Below are positions 23,155 through 31,723 of a stretch of 53,775 nt of DNA, one piece after another. The translations under genes were made by a program, and so were the position numbers. Each line of letters opens with the position of its first letter. Within the stretch, counting starts at the first letter, position 1. The notes below the pieces were generated by a model. The model saw only the letters and a program-made list of their open reading frames with translations. It did not search any database and was not told the DNA's origin. Source of the stretch: CBFHSF01 sp965661055 (GTDB lineage: Bacteria > Bacteroidota > Bacteroidia > Flavobacteriales > Schleiferiaceae); NCBI GenBank assembly GCA_965661055.1, contig CBFICS010000015.1, positions 1 to 53,775 on the forward strand, read 5' to 3'.

Positions 23155-23487
23155 CGGCTTTCTATCAAGTGACTGGTGCATGATGTGAAGCCTAAACCTT
23201 ATGCGCCTAGGGCTAAGGGCGCAGGGTCTCTCGATACGCCCTTCGGAAACCTCAGGGCAACCTCTCGATAAATCCTTCGATAAACTCAAGAACCACTCGA
23301 GACACCGCTCGAGAACCGCACTGCAAATCAGAATGAGTTACATTGTAGGTTTTGTTTTATCAAACGAGTTGGTACGTGTAGCAAGTAAAAGGATCAGGTT
23401 TTGGCTGTTGGCTCTTTCTCTACGCTCTTTGCCCTTCGCCCTTCGTTTTCTAGGACCTTGAATACACTACCAATTTTAGGCGTCATC
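23155..23487. other. noncoding stretch with CTCGA-type short repeats
   Basis: No convincing gene. Between 23229 and 23322 short related words recur (TCTCGATACG, TCTCGATAAA, CTTCGATAAA, ACTCGAGACA, GCTCGAGAAC), and 23410-23450 has CTCTTTGCCCTTCGCCCTTCG. A reading frame at 23201-23461 is low-complexity and made of these repeats. The composition is more GC-rich than the neighbours. Confidence 0.5.
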
Positions 23488-23660
23488 ACAAAAGTCTTGA
23501 CTCTTGATTCTTGACTCTTATAATCTTGACTCCTGACTCTCCTTGATCCCTCGTTCCCCTGATCCCATGATCCCTCATCTCAAAAGTCTGGTTTCTGGAC
23601 TCTGGGCTCTTAAAATCTTGTTTCTTGACTCTCTTGTTCCCCCATTCCCCCTATCCTTAA
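23488..23660. repeat. C-rich higher-order repeat, block B, with 7-bp tandem units
   Basis: Starts with heptads TCTTGAC, TCTTGAT, TCTTGAC (23495-23515), continuing as TCTTGAC, TCCTGAC (23524-23537). The modules of block A recur in cyclically permuted order: M3 (23515-23532), M4 (23550-23567), M1 (23568-23591), M2 (23594-23610), then degraded M3/M4. C-runs at 23548-23574 again give a G-quadruplex-capable minus strand. Same orientation as block A. Confidence 0.75.
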
Positions 23661-23666
23661 AAATCC

Positions 23667-23674
23667 TATCTTTG
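23667..23674 (+). promoter_or_regulatory. -7 element directly before rbfA (TATCTTTG)
   Basis: TATCTTTG is a perfect -7 element, ending 4 nt before the rbfA ATG. Transcription would begin at or next to the start codon, predicting a leaderless or nearly leaderless mRNA. No TTG lies at the usual -33 distance. Confidence 0.5.
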
Positions 23675-23678
23675 CCCC

Positions 23679-24038
23679 ATGGAATCGACTAGACAACAAA
23701 AAATAGCCAAACAACTTCAAAAAGACCTAGCAGAAATACTAGGAACCATTGGCAGAGAACACTTAAGAGGAGTTATTCTTTCTGTTACTAAGGTGAGAAT
23801 TACCCCTGATCTTGGCTTGGCAAAAATCTACGTTTCATTCTTTCCCACAGAAAACAAAGAAAGTGTACTAGAATTCATCAAAAGCAACACCGCTTTTGTT
23901 AGAAATGAATTAGCTCAAAGAGTAAAAAATCAAGTGAGAAAGGTGCCAGAATTGCACTTCTACGACGATGATTCTCTTGATTATGAAGAAAACATCACCC
24001 GTCTTCTTAGAGGTGAAGGTGAAAATCCGATTAAGTGA
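23679..24038 (+). CDS. rbfA: 30S ribosome-binding factor RbfA
   Basis: Helps mature the 16S rRNA 5' end and is needed for cold growth. 119 residues, normal for the family, with STRQQKIAKQLQKDLAEIL, the KH-type core VTKVRITPDLGLAKIYVSFFP, and VPELHFYDDDSLDYEENITRLL. The -7 element lies 4 nt before the ATG. The stop overlaps the GTG start of the next gene (GTGA), so the two are coupled. Confidence 0.94.
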   Translation: MESTRQQKIAKQLQKDLAEILGTIGREHLRGVILSVTKVRITPDLGLAKIYVSFFPTENKESVLEFIKSNTAFVRNELAQRVKNQVRKVPELHFYDDDSLDYEENITRLLRGEGENPIK

Positions 24039-25234
24039 ACGTACAGTTTTTCATAGCCCTTAGATACCTTTTCTCGAAAAAAAAGACCAATGCGGTCAAC
24101 CTTATTACGGGCATTTCCATTTTTGGCGTGGCCGTAGGTACGGCTGCCATGATAGTGGTCCTTTCTGCCTTTAACGGGATGGAAGGCCTTATCAGATCTT
24201 TCTACTCAGACTTTGATCCAGATATTAAAGTAGAAATCATCAAAGGCAAATCGTTTGATGAAAACTCTGTCCACTGGAATGAACTTCAAGACATCAAAGG
24301 GATTCAAACCATTTCTAAAATACTAGAAGAAAAGGTCCTTCTTCAATACTTCGAAAATGAGTACATAGCCGTCATAAAGGGAATTGACACCAATTTTACA
24401 CACGTTTCCAACCTAGATTCTGCCATTACCCTCGGCAGAATGTTCTCCTTTGCGGGAAATGACCATGTAGCCATTGTGGGCACAGGAGTTGCCTATTATC
24501 TTTCTCTAAACAGCCCCATAAGTGAAAATAGAATTGTCGCCTATGTGCCCAACAGAAACAGTTCTGATCCGCTAAATGCTTTTTCAGAATCGTATTTCTT
24601 TCCGGTAGGCACCTTTTCTGTCCAACCAGAATACAACGACAAGTATGTTATTTCAAGGCTTTCTTATGTGAGAAGGTTGCTCAATCAACCCTCAGGACTT
24701 AGCTCTCTTGAAATAAAATTGACCGATGATGCCGAGGTTGAATTGGTTCAACAACAGATTTCTAAGGTCATGGGAGAAAATTTTACGGTGAAAAATAGAG
24801 ACGAACAACAAGAGGTGTTGTTTAAGGTCATGAAAAGCGAAGGCCTCATCACCTACTTTGTCCTTTCATTTATCATGGCCATCGCCAGCTTTAGTATTCT
24901 AGGCTCACTTACCATGCTGATCTTAGAAAAGCGCGAAGACCTAAAAACACTGAGAAGCTTTGGGGCAGACACCCCGTTCTTAAAGCGTATCTTCTTTTTA
25001 GAAGGTGCGCTTATCACAGGCATGGGCCTCCTTATCGGACTGATTATCGGAATCGCGATCTATTGGATTCAAAAGGAAATAGGCATAATCATTCTAGGAC
25101 AAGGATATGTGGTAGAAGCTTATCCGGTAGACCTTTACCTTACAGATGTTTTGCAGGTAACAGCTACCGTTATGGCCATAGGACTTTTCATCTCATGGGT
25201 TGCCATCAGAAAAGTAAATACAAAAAATCTTTAG
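24035..25234 (+). CDS. LolC/LolE-family ABC transporter permease (lipoprotein release)
   Basis: 399 residues from a GTG overlapping the rbfA stop. An N-terminal membrane helix after FFIALRYLFSKKKTNAVNLITGISIFGVAVGTAAMIVVLSAFNGM, a periplasmic domain (about 50-265), then three C-terminal helices of FtsX type (about 275-390), with the conserved ILEKREDLKTLRSFGAD coupling loop. This is the LolC/E topology, exporting lipoproteins from the inner membrane; one gene probably forms a homodimer, as LolF does. The ATPase LolD is not adjacent. Order rbfA-lolC is common in Bacteroidota as far as I recall. Confidence 0.88.
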   Translation: MNVQFFIALRYLFSKKKTNAVNLITGISIFGVAVGTAAMIVVLSAFNGMEGLIRSFYSDFDPDIKVEIIKGKSFDENSVHWNELQDIKGIQTISKILEEKVLLQYFENEYIAVIKGIDTNFTHVSNLDSAITLGRMFSFAGNDHVAIVGTGVAYYLSLNSPISENRIVAYVPNRNSSDPLNAFSESYFFPVGTFSVQPEYNDKYVISRLSYVRRLLNQPSGLSSLEIKLTDDAEVELVQQQISKVMGENFTVKNRDEQQEVLFKVMKSEGLITYFVLSFIMAIASFSILGSLTMLILEKREDLKTLRSFGADTPFLKRIFFLEGALITGMGLLIGLIIGIAIYWIQKEIGIIILGQGYVVEAYPVDLYLTDVLQVTATVMAIGLFISWVAIRKVNTKNL

Positions 25235-25240
25235 GGAAAA

Positions 25241-26239
25241 TTAAAGAGCGATGGGCTCTACTCCTTGAAAATTCTGCTCAATATCGTCTAACAAGGCCAT
25301 TACCTCAACCGCCGTATTTGCCGTTACTAAGCCAATTCGTCTCTCCTTAAAATTCGGAATGCCTTTAAAATAGTTAGAGTAATGTCTTCGGGTTTCGTGA
25401 ATCCCCTTGATTTCACCCTTCCACTCAATGGCCATTTCAAAATGTCTTCGGGCCGCGTGAACCCTCTGCATGATGGTAGGTGGATCTAGCTTTTCTCCCG
25501 TTTCAAAGAAGTGTTTTATCTCGTTGAAAATCCATGGGTAACCAATAGACGCTCTACCAATCATGATGCCGTCTACCCCATAAGTGTTTTTCATATGCAA
25601 GGCCTTTTCCGGAGAATCAACATCGCCATTCCCAAAAATAGGAATGTGAATTCTAGGATTTTCTTTCACCTCTCTGATCAAGGTCCAATCGGCCTCTCCC
25701 TTATACATTTGCTTTCGGGTGCGACCGTGAATAGACAAGGCCTTAATGCCCACATCTTGTAATCGCTCTGCAACCTCAACGATGTGTTTAGAATTTTCAT
25801 CCCAACCCAATCGGGTCTTTACCGTAACGGGTTTATTACACGCTTTCACAATCTCTGAGGTCATTTCTACCATCTTCGGAATGTCTTGTAAAATTCCCGC
25901 CCCAGCGCCTTTACAAGCCACAGCTTTGACCGGACAACCGTAGTTAATATCAACAATATCTGGATTGGCTCCTTCTGCAATCTCTGCGGCCTCGCGCATA
26001 GAAGTAATCTCGCTTCCAAAAATCTGAATACCAATCGGACGCTCATATTCAAAAATATCTAGCTTTTGAACACTCTTCGCCGCATCTCTAATCAAACCTT
26101 CAGAAGAGATGAATTCTGTGTACATTACATCGGCACCGTTCTCTTTGCACAATGCTCTAAATGGCGGATCACTAACATCCTCCATCGGAGCTAACAACAA
26201 AGGGAACTCTCCCACCTCAATATTTCCTATTTTTACCAA
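25241..26239 (-). CDS. dusB: tRNA-dihydrouridine synthase DusB-like
   Basis: FMN enzyme reducing uridine to dihydrouridine in tRNA D-loops. 332 residues with APMEDVSDPPFR (17-28), the catalytic Cys102 in DINYGCPVKAV, KTRLGW, SIHGRTRKQMYKGEADW, FGNGDV and GIMIGRASIGYPWIF, all diagnostic. The start is a TTG at 26239; family members begin at this point (MVKIGNIE). A -7 element lies at 26264-26257. The stop is 6 bp from the convergent permease stop. Confidence 0.93.
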   Translation of the reverse strand: MVKIGNIEVGEFPLLLAPMEDVSDPPFRALCKENGADVMYTEFISSEGLIRDAAKSVQKLDIFEYERPIGIQIFGSEITSMREAAEIAEGANPDIVDINYGCPVKAVACKGAGAGILQDIPKMVEMTSEIVKACNKPVTVKTRLGWDENSKHIVEVAERLQDVGIKALSIHGRTRKQMYKGEADWTLIREVKENPRIHIPIFGNGDVDSPEKALHMKNTYGVDGIMIGRASIGYPWIFNEIKHFFETGEKLDPPTIMQRVHAARRHFEMAIEWKGEIKGIHETRRHYSNYFKGIPNFKERRIGLVTANTAVEVMALLDDIEQNFQGVEPIAL

Positions 26240-26256
26240 AGCAATAATTTCTGCTG

Positions 26257-26264
26257 CAAAATTA
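26257..26264 (-). promoter_or_regulatory. -7 element for dusB (TAATTTTG)
   Basis: The minus strand reads TAATTTTG, a perfect -7 match, 17 nt before the TTG start codon. It predicts a leader of about 10-14 nt. No clear TTG is found at -33. Confidence 0.45.
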
Positions 26265-26274
26265 CAAACAATTC

Positions 26275-27198
26275 ATGAACTCTTTCATACACTTTTTTAG
26301 AGCTCGATCTGCCGGTTATCACTTGTGGATGTTTTTCTTACTCACGCTGCTTTTCGCAGGAATTTTCACCAGCTTTGCCTCGTACATCGTAGAAAGTTTT
26401 TACGGACTTTCTACTGAGGAATTGATCAATTTTTCATCTCCTGACCCTATTCCTAACCAGTCAGATGGATTAAAACTCTTTCAACTAATATCTGCTATCG
26501 GATTTTTTGTCTTGCCGTCTTTAGTTATGGCACAGGCGCTAAGCAGTCAACCGGAAGAATACCTTGGACTTACACGCCTGCCCAAAGCACTTAACTTCGC
26601 ACTGGCCATTGTTTTGCTCTTTGCAGCACTGCCCATTGTAGAAGCCTTGATTTACCTGAATGAAATGCTTCCTTTCATGGGGTATTTTAGCGATGCACTT
26701 AACGACCAGAACACCAATAAAAACATTCTTTTAATGACAGAGATGAATTCTCTGCAAGGCTTTGCCTTTACCATAACGGTCATGGCCATCATTCCTGCCG
26801 TGGGTGAAGAATTAATGTTCAGAGGAATTCTGCAAAGTCTTTTGCTGAGAATGAGAAATAACATTCATTTTGCGGCCGTTTTCACGGGAGTTATTTTTGG
26901 AATCTTACACGGCCAGCCCACTCACTTTTTAGGTCTATTTGCCTTGGGTACTCTTTTTGGATATTTAAAAGAATGGACAAAAACCCTCTGGATTCCCATC
27001 GTTCTTCACCTGATAAACAATGGTTCTCTATTGGTCCAAATGTACTTTTTTGATGTAGAGCCCGAGGCGTATATTGAATCGGCAGAATCTCAGGCTCCAG
27101 ATTTACTGTATTTGTTACCCGCCCTAGGTGTGGCCGCAGCCATTGTCTTTTACTTTGTAAAACAATACCGAAAATCGCAGGAGGTCAAACTTTCTTAA
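26275..27198 (+). CDS. CPBP-family intramembrane metalloprotease
   Basis: 307 residues with about eight membrane segments. The Abi/CPBP motifs are present: EELMFR (EExxxR, 178-183), a histidine in FGILHGQ (212) and PIVLHLINN (245). Members cleave membrane proteins or process peptides, including prenyl-protein-like and bacteriocin-immunity roles; the substrate here is unknown. It stands alone and overlaps the convergent SRPBCC gene by 14 bp. Confidence 0.87.
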   Translation: MNSFIHFFRARSAGYHLWMFFLLTLLFAGIFTSFASYIVESFYGLSTEELINFSSPDPIPNQSDGLKLFQLISAIGFFVLPSLVMAQALSSQPEEYLGLTRLPKALNFALAIVLLFAALPIVEALIYLNEMLPFMGYFSDALNDQNTNKNILLMTEMNSLQGFAFTITVMAIIPAVGEELMFRGILQSLLLRMRNNIHFAAVFTGVIFGILHGQPTHFLGLFALGTLFGYLKEWTKTLWIPIVLHLINNGSLLVQMYFFDVEPEAYIESAESQAPDLLYLLPALGVAAAIVFYFVKQYRKSQEVKLS

Positions 27199-27664
27199 GG
27201 TCCTTTTCGCGAACCCATTCTTCAAGGGCCTGGGTCCTATAGTCAAAAATGCCTTTTAGCTTTTGCTTGATCATTACCTGATTGGCTATATTTCCCAATA
27301 GTCCCAACGGAGGTGAATAACTTACAATGTCTATCATTTGCGTGTTTTCACCACGGGGCTCAACAAAGTGTTGGTGATGCCAAAGCTTGTAAGGCCCAAC
27401 GCGTTGTTCGTCAATAAAGAACTTCTTTTCTTCAATTTGGGTAATTTCAGTTACCCATCGGGTGGGGATGTTCAAAAGGGGTTTTACTCTATACTCTATT
27501 ATCATCCCCTTGTACATTTTCTCGGGTAGGTTTTGAGATACAATATCAAACCCCATAAAATCGGGGGTAATTCTCTTTAAATTGGCAGGAGAAGAAATAA
27601 AGTCCCACACTTCATCTAGCGGTTTTTCGACTAGCATCTCTCTTCTCAATTGATAAAATCCCAT
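27185..27664 (-). CDS. SRPBCC (START-like) ligand-binding protein
   Basis: 159 residues from the ATG at 27664 (MGFYQLRREMLVEKPLDEVWDFISSPANLKRITP). The frame is open 36 nt further, but the family start fits the later ATG. A single START/Bet v1-like domain with TRWVTEITQIEEKKFFIDEQRVGPYKLWHHQH, typical of the cell-division-inhibitor-like or polyketide cyclase-like SRPBCC family. These bind hydrophobic ligands; the ligand here is unknown. Confidence 0.85.
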   Translation of the reverse strand: MGFYQLRREMLVEKPLDEVWDFISSPANLKRITPDFMGFDIVSQNLPEKMYKGMIIEYRVKPLLNIPTRWVTEITQIEEKKFFIDEQRVGPYKLWHHQHFVEPRGENTQMIDIVSYSPPLGLLGNIANQVMIKQKLKGIFDYRTQALEEWVREKDLKKV

Positions 27665-27766
27665 ATAGCTTAAGTAAATTTTTGTCATACAACAATTCAC
27701 ACCGGTAGTTTGTTCCTAAATTCTCATGGTTTGTACAAACTTTAAAAGCCATCCGTGGTTTTTGGT

Positions 27767-27774
27767 TACCTTTG
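27767..27774 (+). promoter_or_regulatory. -7 element for the ABC exporter gene (TACCTTTG)
   Basis: TACCTTTG matches the -7 consensus perfectly and ends 37 nt before the ATG at 27812. It supports that start over the upstream in-frame codon at 27755. TTTGTACAAA, a 10-bp palindrome, lies at 27730-27739. Confidence 0.5.
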
Positions 27775-27811
27775 CCCCTTCTCAAATAAAGAGATTAAAC
27801 ACGGTTACTAC

Positions 27812-29650
27812 ATGAAGTACTTTTATAGACTTTTGTCCTTCGTCAAACCTTACTCAGGTTATGCCGTTGGGAATATGATTTCAAACGTATTCTACACTAT
27901 ATTTTCACTGGTTTCTATTGCTTTTATAATCCCTGTTCTAAACATCATTTTTGATCAAGAAAAAAGGGTTTATGAAAAGGTTGAACTTCACCTGTCGTTT
28001 GCAGACGGATCATCCAGCAATATTGAGGCGTACTTTAACTATCAGTTGACCCTTCTTCTAGAGAAATACGGAGAGTTGAATACCTTGTATTACATCTGTA
28101 TAGCGGCAGCAGCCATGTTCTTATTAAAAAACATATTTAGGTACATGGCTATGTACTTTTTAGCCCCGCTAAGAAGTGGAATTATTCACGATGTAAGAAA
28201 AGCCATCCACCAAAAGTGTTTAAACCTTCCTGTTTCTTATTTCAGTGAAAAGCGCAAAGGCGACATCATGGCCAGAATGAGTACCGATGTAACAGAAGTT
28301 GAACACTCCATCCTTTCTTCGCTTGAAAGTGTAGTTAGAGAACCTCTGCTAATCATTGGCACCCTGGTAGCCTTAGTGTATTTAAGTCCGCAGTTAACCT
28401 GGTTTGTGTTTTTAGTTTTGCCCATCTCCGGATTTATCATCTCAACCATTGGCAAGAGTTTAAAGAGATCTTCTGACAAGGCCCAGTCTCAATTGGGTAC
28501 CGTATTGTCTATGATAGAAGAAACCCTTGGCGGACTTAGAGTCATCAAGGCGTTTAATGCAGAAGGCGATACCCAAAAGAGGTTTGAAGACAACAGTAAC
28601 CTTTACCGTAGAATTATGATAAGGGTTTTTCACAAGAAAGATTTAAGTTCTCCTATTTCAGAAGTTCTGGGCGCCAGTGTAATGCTGGGGGTGGTTTGGT
28701 ACGGTGGTAAATTAATTTTGGTAGACGGTGAATTAACCGGTGGTGCGTTGATTGGTTACGTCGGACTTTTTTACCAAATCATTCCCGCCTTTAAAGCCAT
28801 AACCCAAGCTTTCTATAACATTCAAAAGGGTAATGCTAGCGGACAGAGAATCTTTGAAGTTATTGATGCAGAAAACACCATTGTAGAAGTTGAAAACCCA
28901 CATACCATAGAACAGTTTAACCACTCTATTGAGTTTAAAAATGTAAACTTCACCTACGACGCTCATTTACCCAATGTGCTTTCTGATGTTTCTTTCTCCC
29001 TTGAAAAAGGAAAAACCATTGCGTTGGTAGGTCCGTCGGGATCTGGAAAAACAACCATTTCTAACCTATTGCCAAGGTTTTACGACATACAGTCGGGTCA
29101 GATTATCATTGATGGGATAGACCTTAAAGAAGTTAAAATCCACGACCTTAGAAACCAAATGGGGGTAGTAAACCAAGAGTCTATTTTGTTTAACGATTCT
29201 ATTTACAACAACATAAAACTCGGGGTGCCTAACGCTACCGAAGAAGAGGTCATCAATGCGGCTAAAGTGGCCAATGCATGGGAGTTTATTGAGAAATTAG
29301 AAAACGGAATTCACACCAATATTGGTGAAGGAGGAAATAAATTAAGTGGCGGACAGAAACAAAGAGTGAGCATTGCTAGGGCCGTTCTATCTGATCCACC
29401 GATTATGATTCTAGACGAGGCGACCTCAGCCTTAGACACAGAGTCTGAAAAACTAGTTCAAGACGCCTTGAATAAACTGATGGCCAACAGAACCAGCCTA
29501 ATCATCGCCCACAGGCTAAGCACCATTCAGCACGCTGATGAAATTTTAGTCCTTGAAGACGGTAAAATTGTTGAAAGAGGTCACCATGAAGGCCTGTTAA
29601 ACCAAGGTGGACTTTACCACAAACTATGTCAAATGCAAAGTTTTGTATAA
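27812..29650 (+). CDS. MsbA-like ABC exporter (fused permease and ATPase)
   Basis: 612 residues from the ATG at 27812 (MKYFYRLLSFVKPYSGYA). Six-helix ABC1 domain (about 15-330) and an ATPase domain with Walker A GPSGSGKTT, Q-loop VNQESILF, signature LSGGQKQR, Walker B IMILDEATSALD and an H-loop in IAHRLSTI. This half-size, homodimeric type is widely annotated as MsbA, flipping lipid A or lipid-linked substrates. The cargo is not shown. Followed 1 bp later by mce. Confidence 0.9.
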   Translation: MKYFYRLLSFVKPYSGYAVGNMISNVFYTIFSLVSIAFIIPVLNIIFDQEKRVYEKVELHLSFADGSSSNIEAYFNYQLTLLLEKYGELNTLYYICIAAAAMFLLKNIFRYMAMYFLAPLRSGIIHDVRKAIHQKCLNLPVSYFSEKRKGDIMARMSTDVTEVEHSILSSLESVVREPLLIIGTLVALVYLSPQLTWFVFLVLPISGFIISTIGKSLKRSSDKAQSQLGTVLSMIEETLGGLRVIKAFNAEGDTQKRFEDNSNLYRRIMIRVFHKKDLSSPISEVLGASVMLGVVWYGGKLILVDGELTGGALIGYVGLFYQIIPAFKAITQAFYNIQKGNASGQRIFEVIDAENTIVEVENPHTIEQFNHSIEFKNVNFTYDAHLPNVLSDVSFSLEKGKTIALVGPSGSGKTTISNLLPRFYDIQSGQIIIDGIDLKEVKIHDLRNQMGVVNQESILFNDSIYNNIKLGVPNATEEEVINAAKVANAWEFIEKLENGIHTNIGEGGNKLSGGQKQRVSIARAVLSDPPIMILDEATSALDTESEKLVQDALNKLMANRTSLIIAHRLSTIQHADEILVLEDGKIVERGHHEGLLNQGGLYHKLCQMQSFV

Positions 29651-29651
29651 G

Positions 29652-30053
29652 ATGGAAAAAATTGAGCACATCGGTATTGCCGTAAAAAACATTGAAGAGT
29701 CTAATGCACTTTTTGAAAAGCTATTTGGCAAACCAGCCTACAAGAGCGAAACGGTAGAATCAGAAGGCGTAACCACAAGTTTTTTTGAAGCAGGACCCAA
29801 TAAAATTGAGTTGTTAGAAGCTACCCATCCAAACAGTCCTATCGCTAAGTTTATTGAGAAAAAAGGAGAAGGCATTCACCACATTGCCTTTGCCGTTAAG
29901 GACATTAAAGCCGAAGCCAAACGAATGGCCTCAGAAGGATTTATTCTGCTTAACGAAGAACCTAAAAAGGGGGCTGACAATAAATGGGTAATGTTTTTAC
30001 ACCCAAAATCTACGAACGGAGTTTTGATAGAACTTTGTCAAGATCGCGAATAG
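29652..30053 (+). CDS. mce: methylmalonyl-CoA epimerase
   Basis: Interconverts (R)- and (S)-methylmalonyl-CoA between the mutase and propionyl-CoA steps. 133 residues of the glyoxalase/VOC fold: MEKIEHIGIAVKNIEESNALFEKLFG at the N-terminus (His6 metal ligand), GEGIHHIAFAVKDI in the second half and GVLIELCQ with the terminal Glu ligand. The frame is open upstream inside the exporter gene, but the VOC domain starts at this ATG. The 3' end overlaps the convergent HAD gene by 44 bp. Confidence 0.92.
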   Translation: MEKIEHIGIAVKNIEESNALFEKLFGKPAYKSETVESEGVTTSFFEAGPNKIELLEATHPNSPIAKFIEKKGEGIHHIAFAVKDIKAEAKRMASEGFILLNEEPKKGADNKWVMFLHPKSTNGVLIELCQDRE

Positions 30054-30627
30054 TCTTTTCCTCTAGAGAAAATTGTATTCCGTCAATCCCAAACTCTTTT
30101 GCCGCCGCTAGGTTTTCTGGTTTGTCATCAACAAACGTCATGGTTTCAACCGGTGATTTTAGGGTGTCAATGACCTTTTGATAAAAATCGGCTTCTGGCT
30201 TTCGCATGCCCATTTGGTACGACAAAAACAAATGGTCAAACTGAGATATAAACTGAGGGTAGTAAAAGGGACCGAGCATTTGCTTGATATACGCGTGATG
30301 AATCACGTTTATGTTAGAAACCAATGAAAGGCTAAAGCGCTTTTTTAGTTTTTTAAGCATCTTTAAAACGTCTAAATCTAGGGGTAAGACCAAAGCATTC
30401 CATGCCTTGTCAATTTCTTTCGGAAAAACCTCTCTCCACAGGTGCACTTGTACTTCTTCTCTAAATTCTTCAGCAGTATACTCTCCGCGCTCTAGCGCAT
30501 CAAAAAGAGGCTGTTGCTCCAACAGTGAGGGTTTTGCTGAAATTTCTGTAAAAGCCTCTATACAATTCTTCTCAGAAAGCGATAAAAGGACTTGCCCTAA
30601 GTCTAAAAGTAAATGTGGTTTTTCCAT
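30010..30627 (-). CDS. HAD-superfamily phosphatase (YihX-like)
   Basis: 205 residues. Motif I LLLDLGQVLL (nucleophile Asp9), motif II SLVSNIN, Lys in MRKPEADFY, and motif IV TFVDDKPENLAAA form a complete HAD set with a small helical cap between. This resembles FAD-independent alpha-D-glucose-1-phosphatase-like HAD proteins, but the substrate cannot be predicted. The last 44 bp are antisense to the end of mce. Confidence 0.86.
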   Translation of the reverse strand: MEKPHLLLDLGQVLLSLSEKNCIEAFTEISAKPSLLEQQPLFDALERGEYTAEEFREEVQVHLWREVFPKEIDKAWNALVLPLDLDVLKMLKKLKKRFSLSLVSNINVIHHAYIKQMLGPFYYPQFISQFDHLFLSYQMGMRKPEADFYQKVIDTLKSPVETMTFVDDKPENLAAAKEFGIDGIQFSLEEKTIRDLDKVLSKLRS

Positions 30628-30674
30628 TCCCTAAGTTTGTGGCAAAGAAAACCCTTTTTTAAAACCTAAGACAA

Positions 30675-31649
30675 TTATCCGTTTTTATTTGACCCAGAAA
30701 GTTGACCCGAGAGAGAGAAGTATTGGTGAAGAACCTTTACTGAACAGATGTCTTCAATCTTTTGGTTTCTGAATCTTCTGACATACTCTTGGGCATTTCT
30801 GACTATTTCTTTTGCCTTTTCAGGATTTTCAATGTAGAAATTCAATTTTTCATTGAGGTCAGAGTAGTCGTCTTTTACACAAACGTAATGGTGATCAGGA
30901 ATCAATGTACCTTCCATAAACCATGTTTCATATTTAGGCTTTGGCATCACCGCCAACGATCCGGAAGACATAACCCACTTTAAATTACTGGCCACGTCGT
31001 TACCCTCTAAACACAAAATAAATTTATACTGAAAATGGTCAGAAATAGACATTTTAGGCTTTACCCACTCATCGTGATCTGTCCCTGTGTTAACTTGCCC
31101 TAAGTCACACAGCGGATTGTCAAAATGCTTTTTAAAAAAGGCAATTCTATTGGCTTGGTACAGGTTATTTCTACAAACCAGAAGGTCTTTTTTGTTTTCA
31201 AATTTCACCCTGTCATTTACAAAAGTAAAATGTCTCACCTTGTTAAAATTCAAGAGAATTGAATTTTCATTGCCCTCTCCCACCGGACGGCTTTTTACAA
31301 AGGTTGGCACCGGGGGCACCTCAATAATATCTCCCGGTAAAAAATGCAAGGATAGATTCTTTCTAAAAAACCGTAAATACTCATACAGATCAATAAAGTA
31401 AACCTTGCTTCGGTTAGGCATTTTCATTTCACCTATGGTTTCGGCATTGGGACCAAGATCAAATGAATTCTGTTTTTTATGGTAATAAAGAACTCTACGG
31501 TCAACTTCTTCCCTTTCGGGGAATGAGAGTCGGTCATAGGCCTTAAAGAAGGACTTCCACCCCCTAAAAGCAGGTAACCAATAGCGCAAGAAGCCACTGG
31601 CATAATAAAGGGCTTTTACGTTTTTATGAGTAAACGGATCTCTTACCAT
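30675..31649 (-). CDS. glycosyltransferase family 90-like (CAP10/LPS-modifying)
   Basis: 324 residues without signal peptide. The C-terminal half has the GT90/CAP10 pattern: SDHFQYKFILCLEGNDVASNLKWVMSSGSLAVMPKPKYETWFMEGTLIPDHHYVCVKDDYSDL, followed by helices. In bacteria these are thought to add sugars to lipopolysaccharide or surface glycans. Separated from the TonB receptor upstream by a terminator, so transcribed on its own; it precedes the HAD gene by 47 bp. Confidence 0.8.
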   Translation of the reverse strand: MVRDPFTHKNVKALYYASGFLRYWLPAFRGWKSFFKAYDRLSFPEREEVDRRVLYYHKKQNSFDLGPNAETIGEMKMPNRSKVYFIDLYEYLRFFRKNLSLHFLPGDIIEVPPVPTFVKSRPVGEGNENSILLNFNKVRHFTFVNDRVKFENKKDLLVCRNNLYQANRIAFFKKHFDNPLCDLGQVNTGTDHDEWVKPKMSISDHFQYKFILCLEGNDVASNLKWVMSSGSLAVMPKPKYETWFMEGTLIPDHHYVCVKDDYSDLNEKLNFYIENPEKAKEIVRNAQEYVRRFRNQKIEDICSVKVLHQYFSLSGQLSGSNKNG

Positions 31650-31676
31650 AAGGCGAAGGTAAATGATTTTAACAAA

Positions 31677-31706
31677 AAAAAGCCACCCGTTTCCGGATGG
31701 CTTTTT
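31677..31706 (-). terminator. intrinsic terminator after the TonB receptor gene
   Basis: GCCACCCG (31682-31689) pairs with CGGATGGC (31694-31701) with one mismatch and a TTTC loop, flanked by A5 and T5 tracts. On the minus strand it follows the receptor stop by about 20 nt. The flanking tracts would allow action in both directions. Confidence 0.82.
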
Positions 31707-31723
31707 AGGAAGTATATATTGAC

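Noticed and set aside
23201..23461. 86-codon plus-strand reading frame after the YdeI-CDGSH gene
   Set aside because: It is built from CTCGA-type and CCCTTCG short repeats, has no recognisable domain, no promoter or ribosome site, and low-complexity composition.
23495..23537. Heptad repeats considered as a CRISPR array
   Set aside because: Units are 7 bp, contiguous and degenerate, with no spacers and no cas genes.
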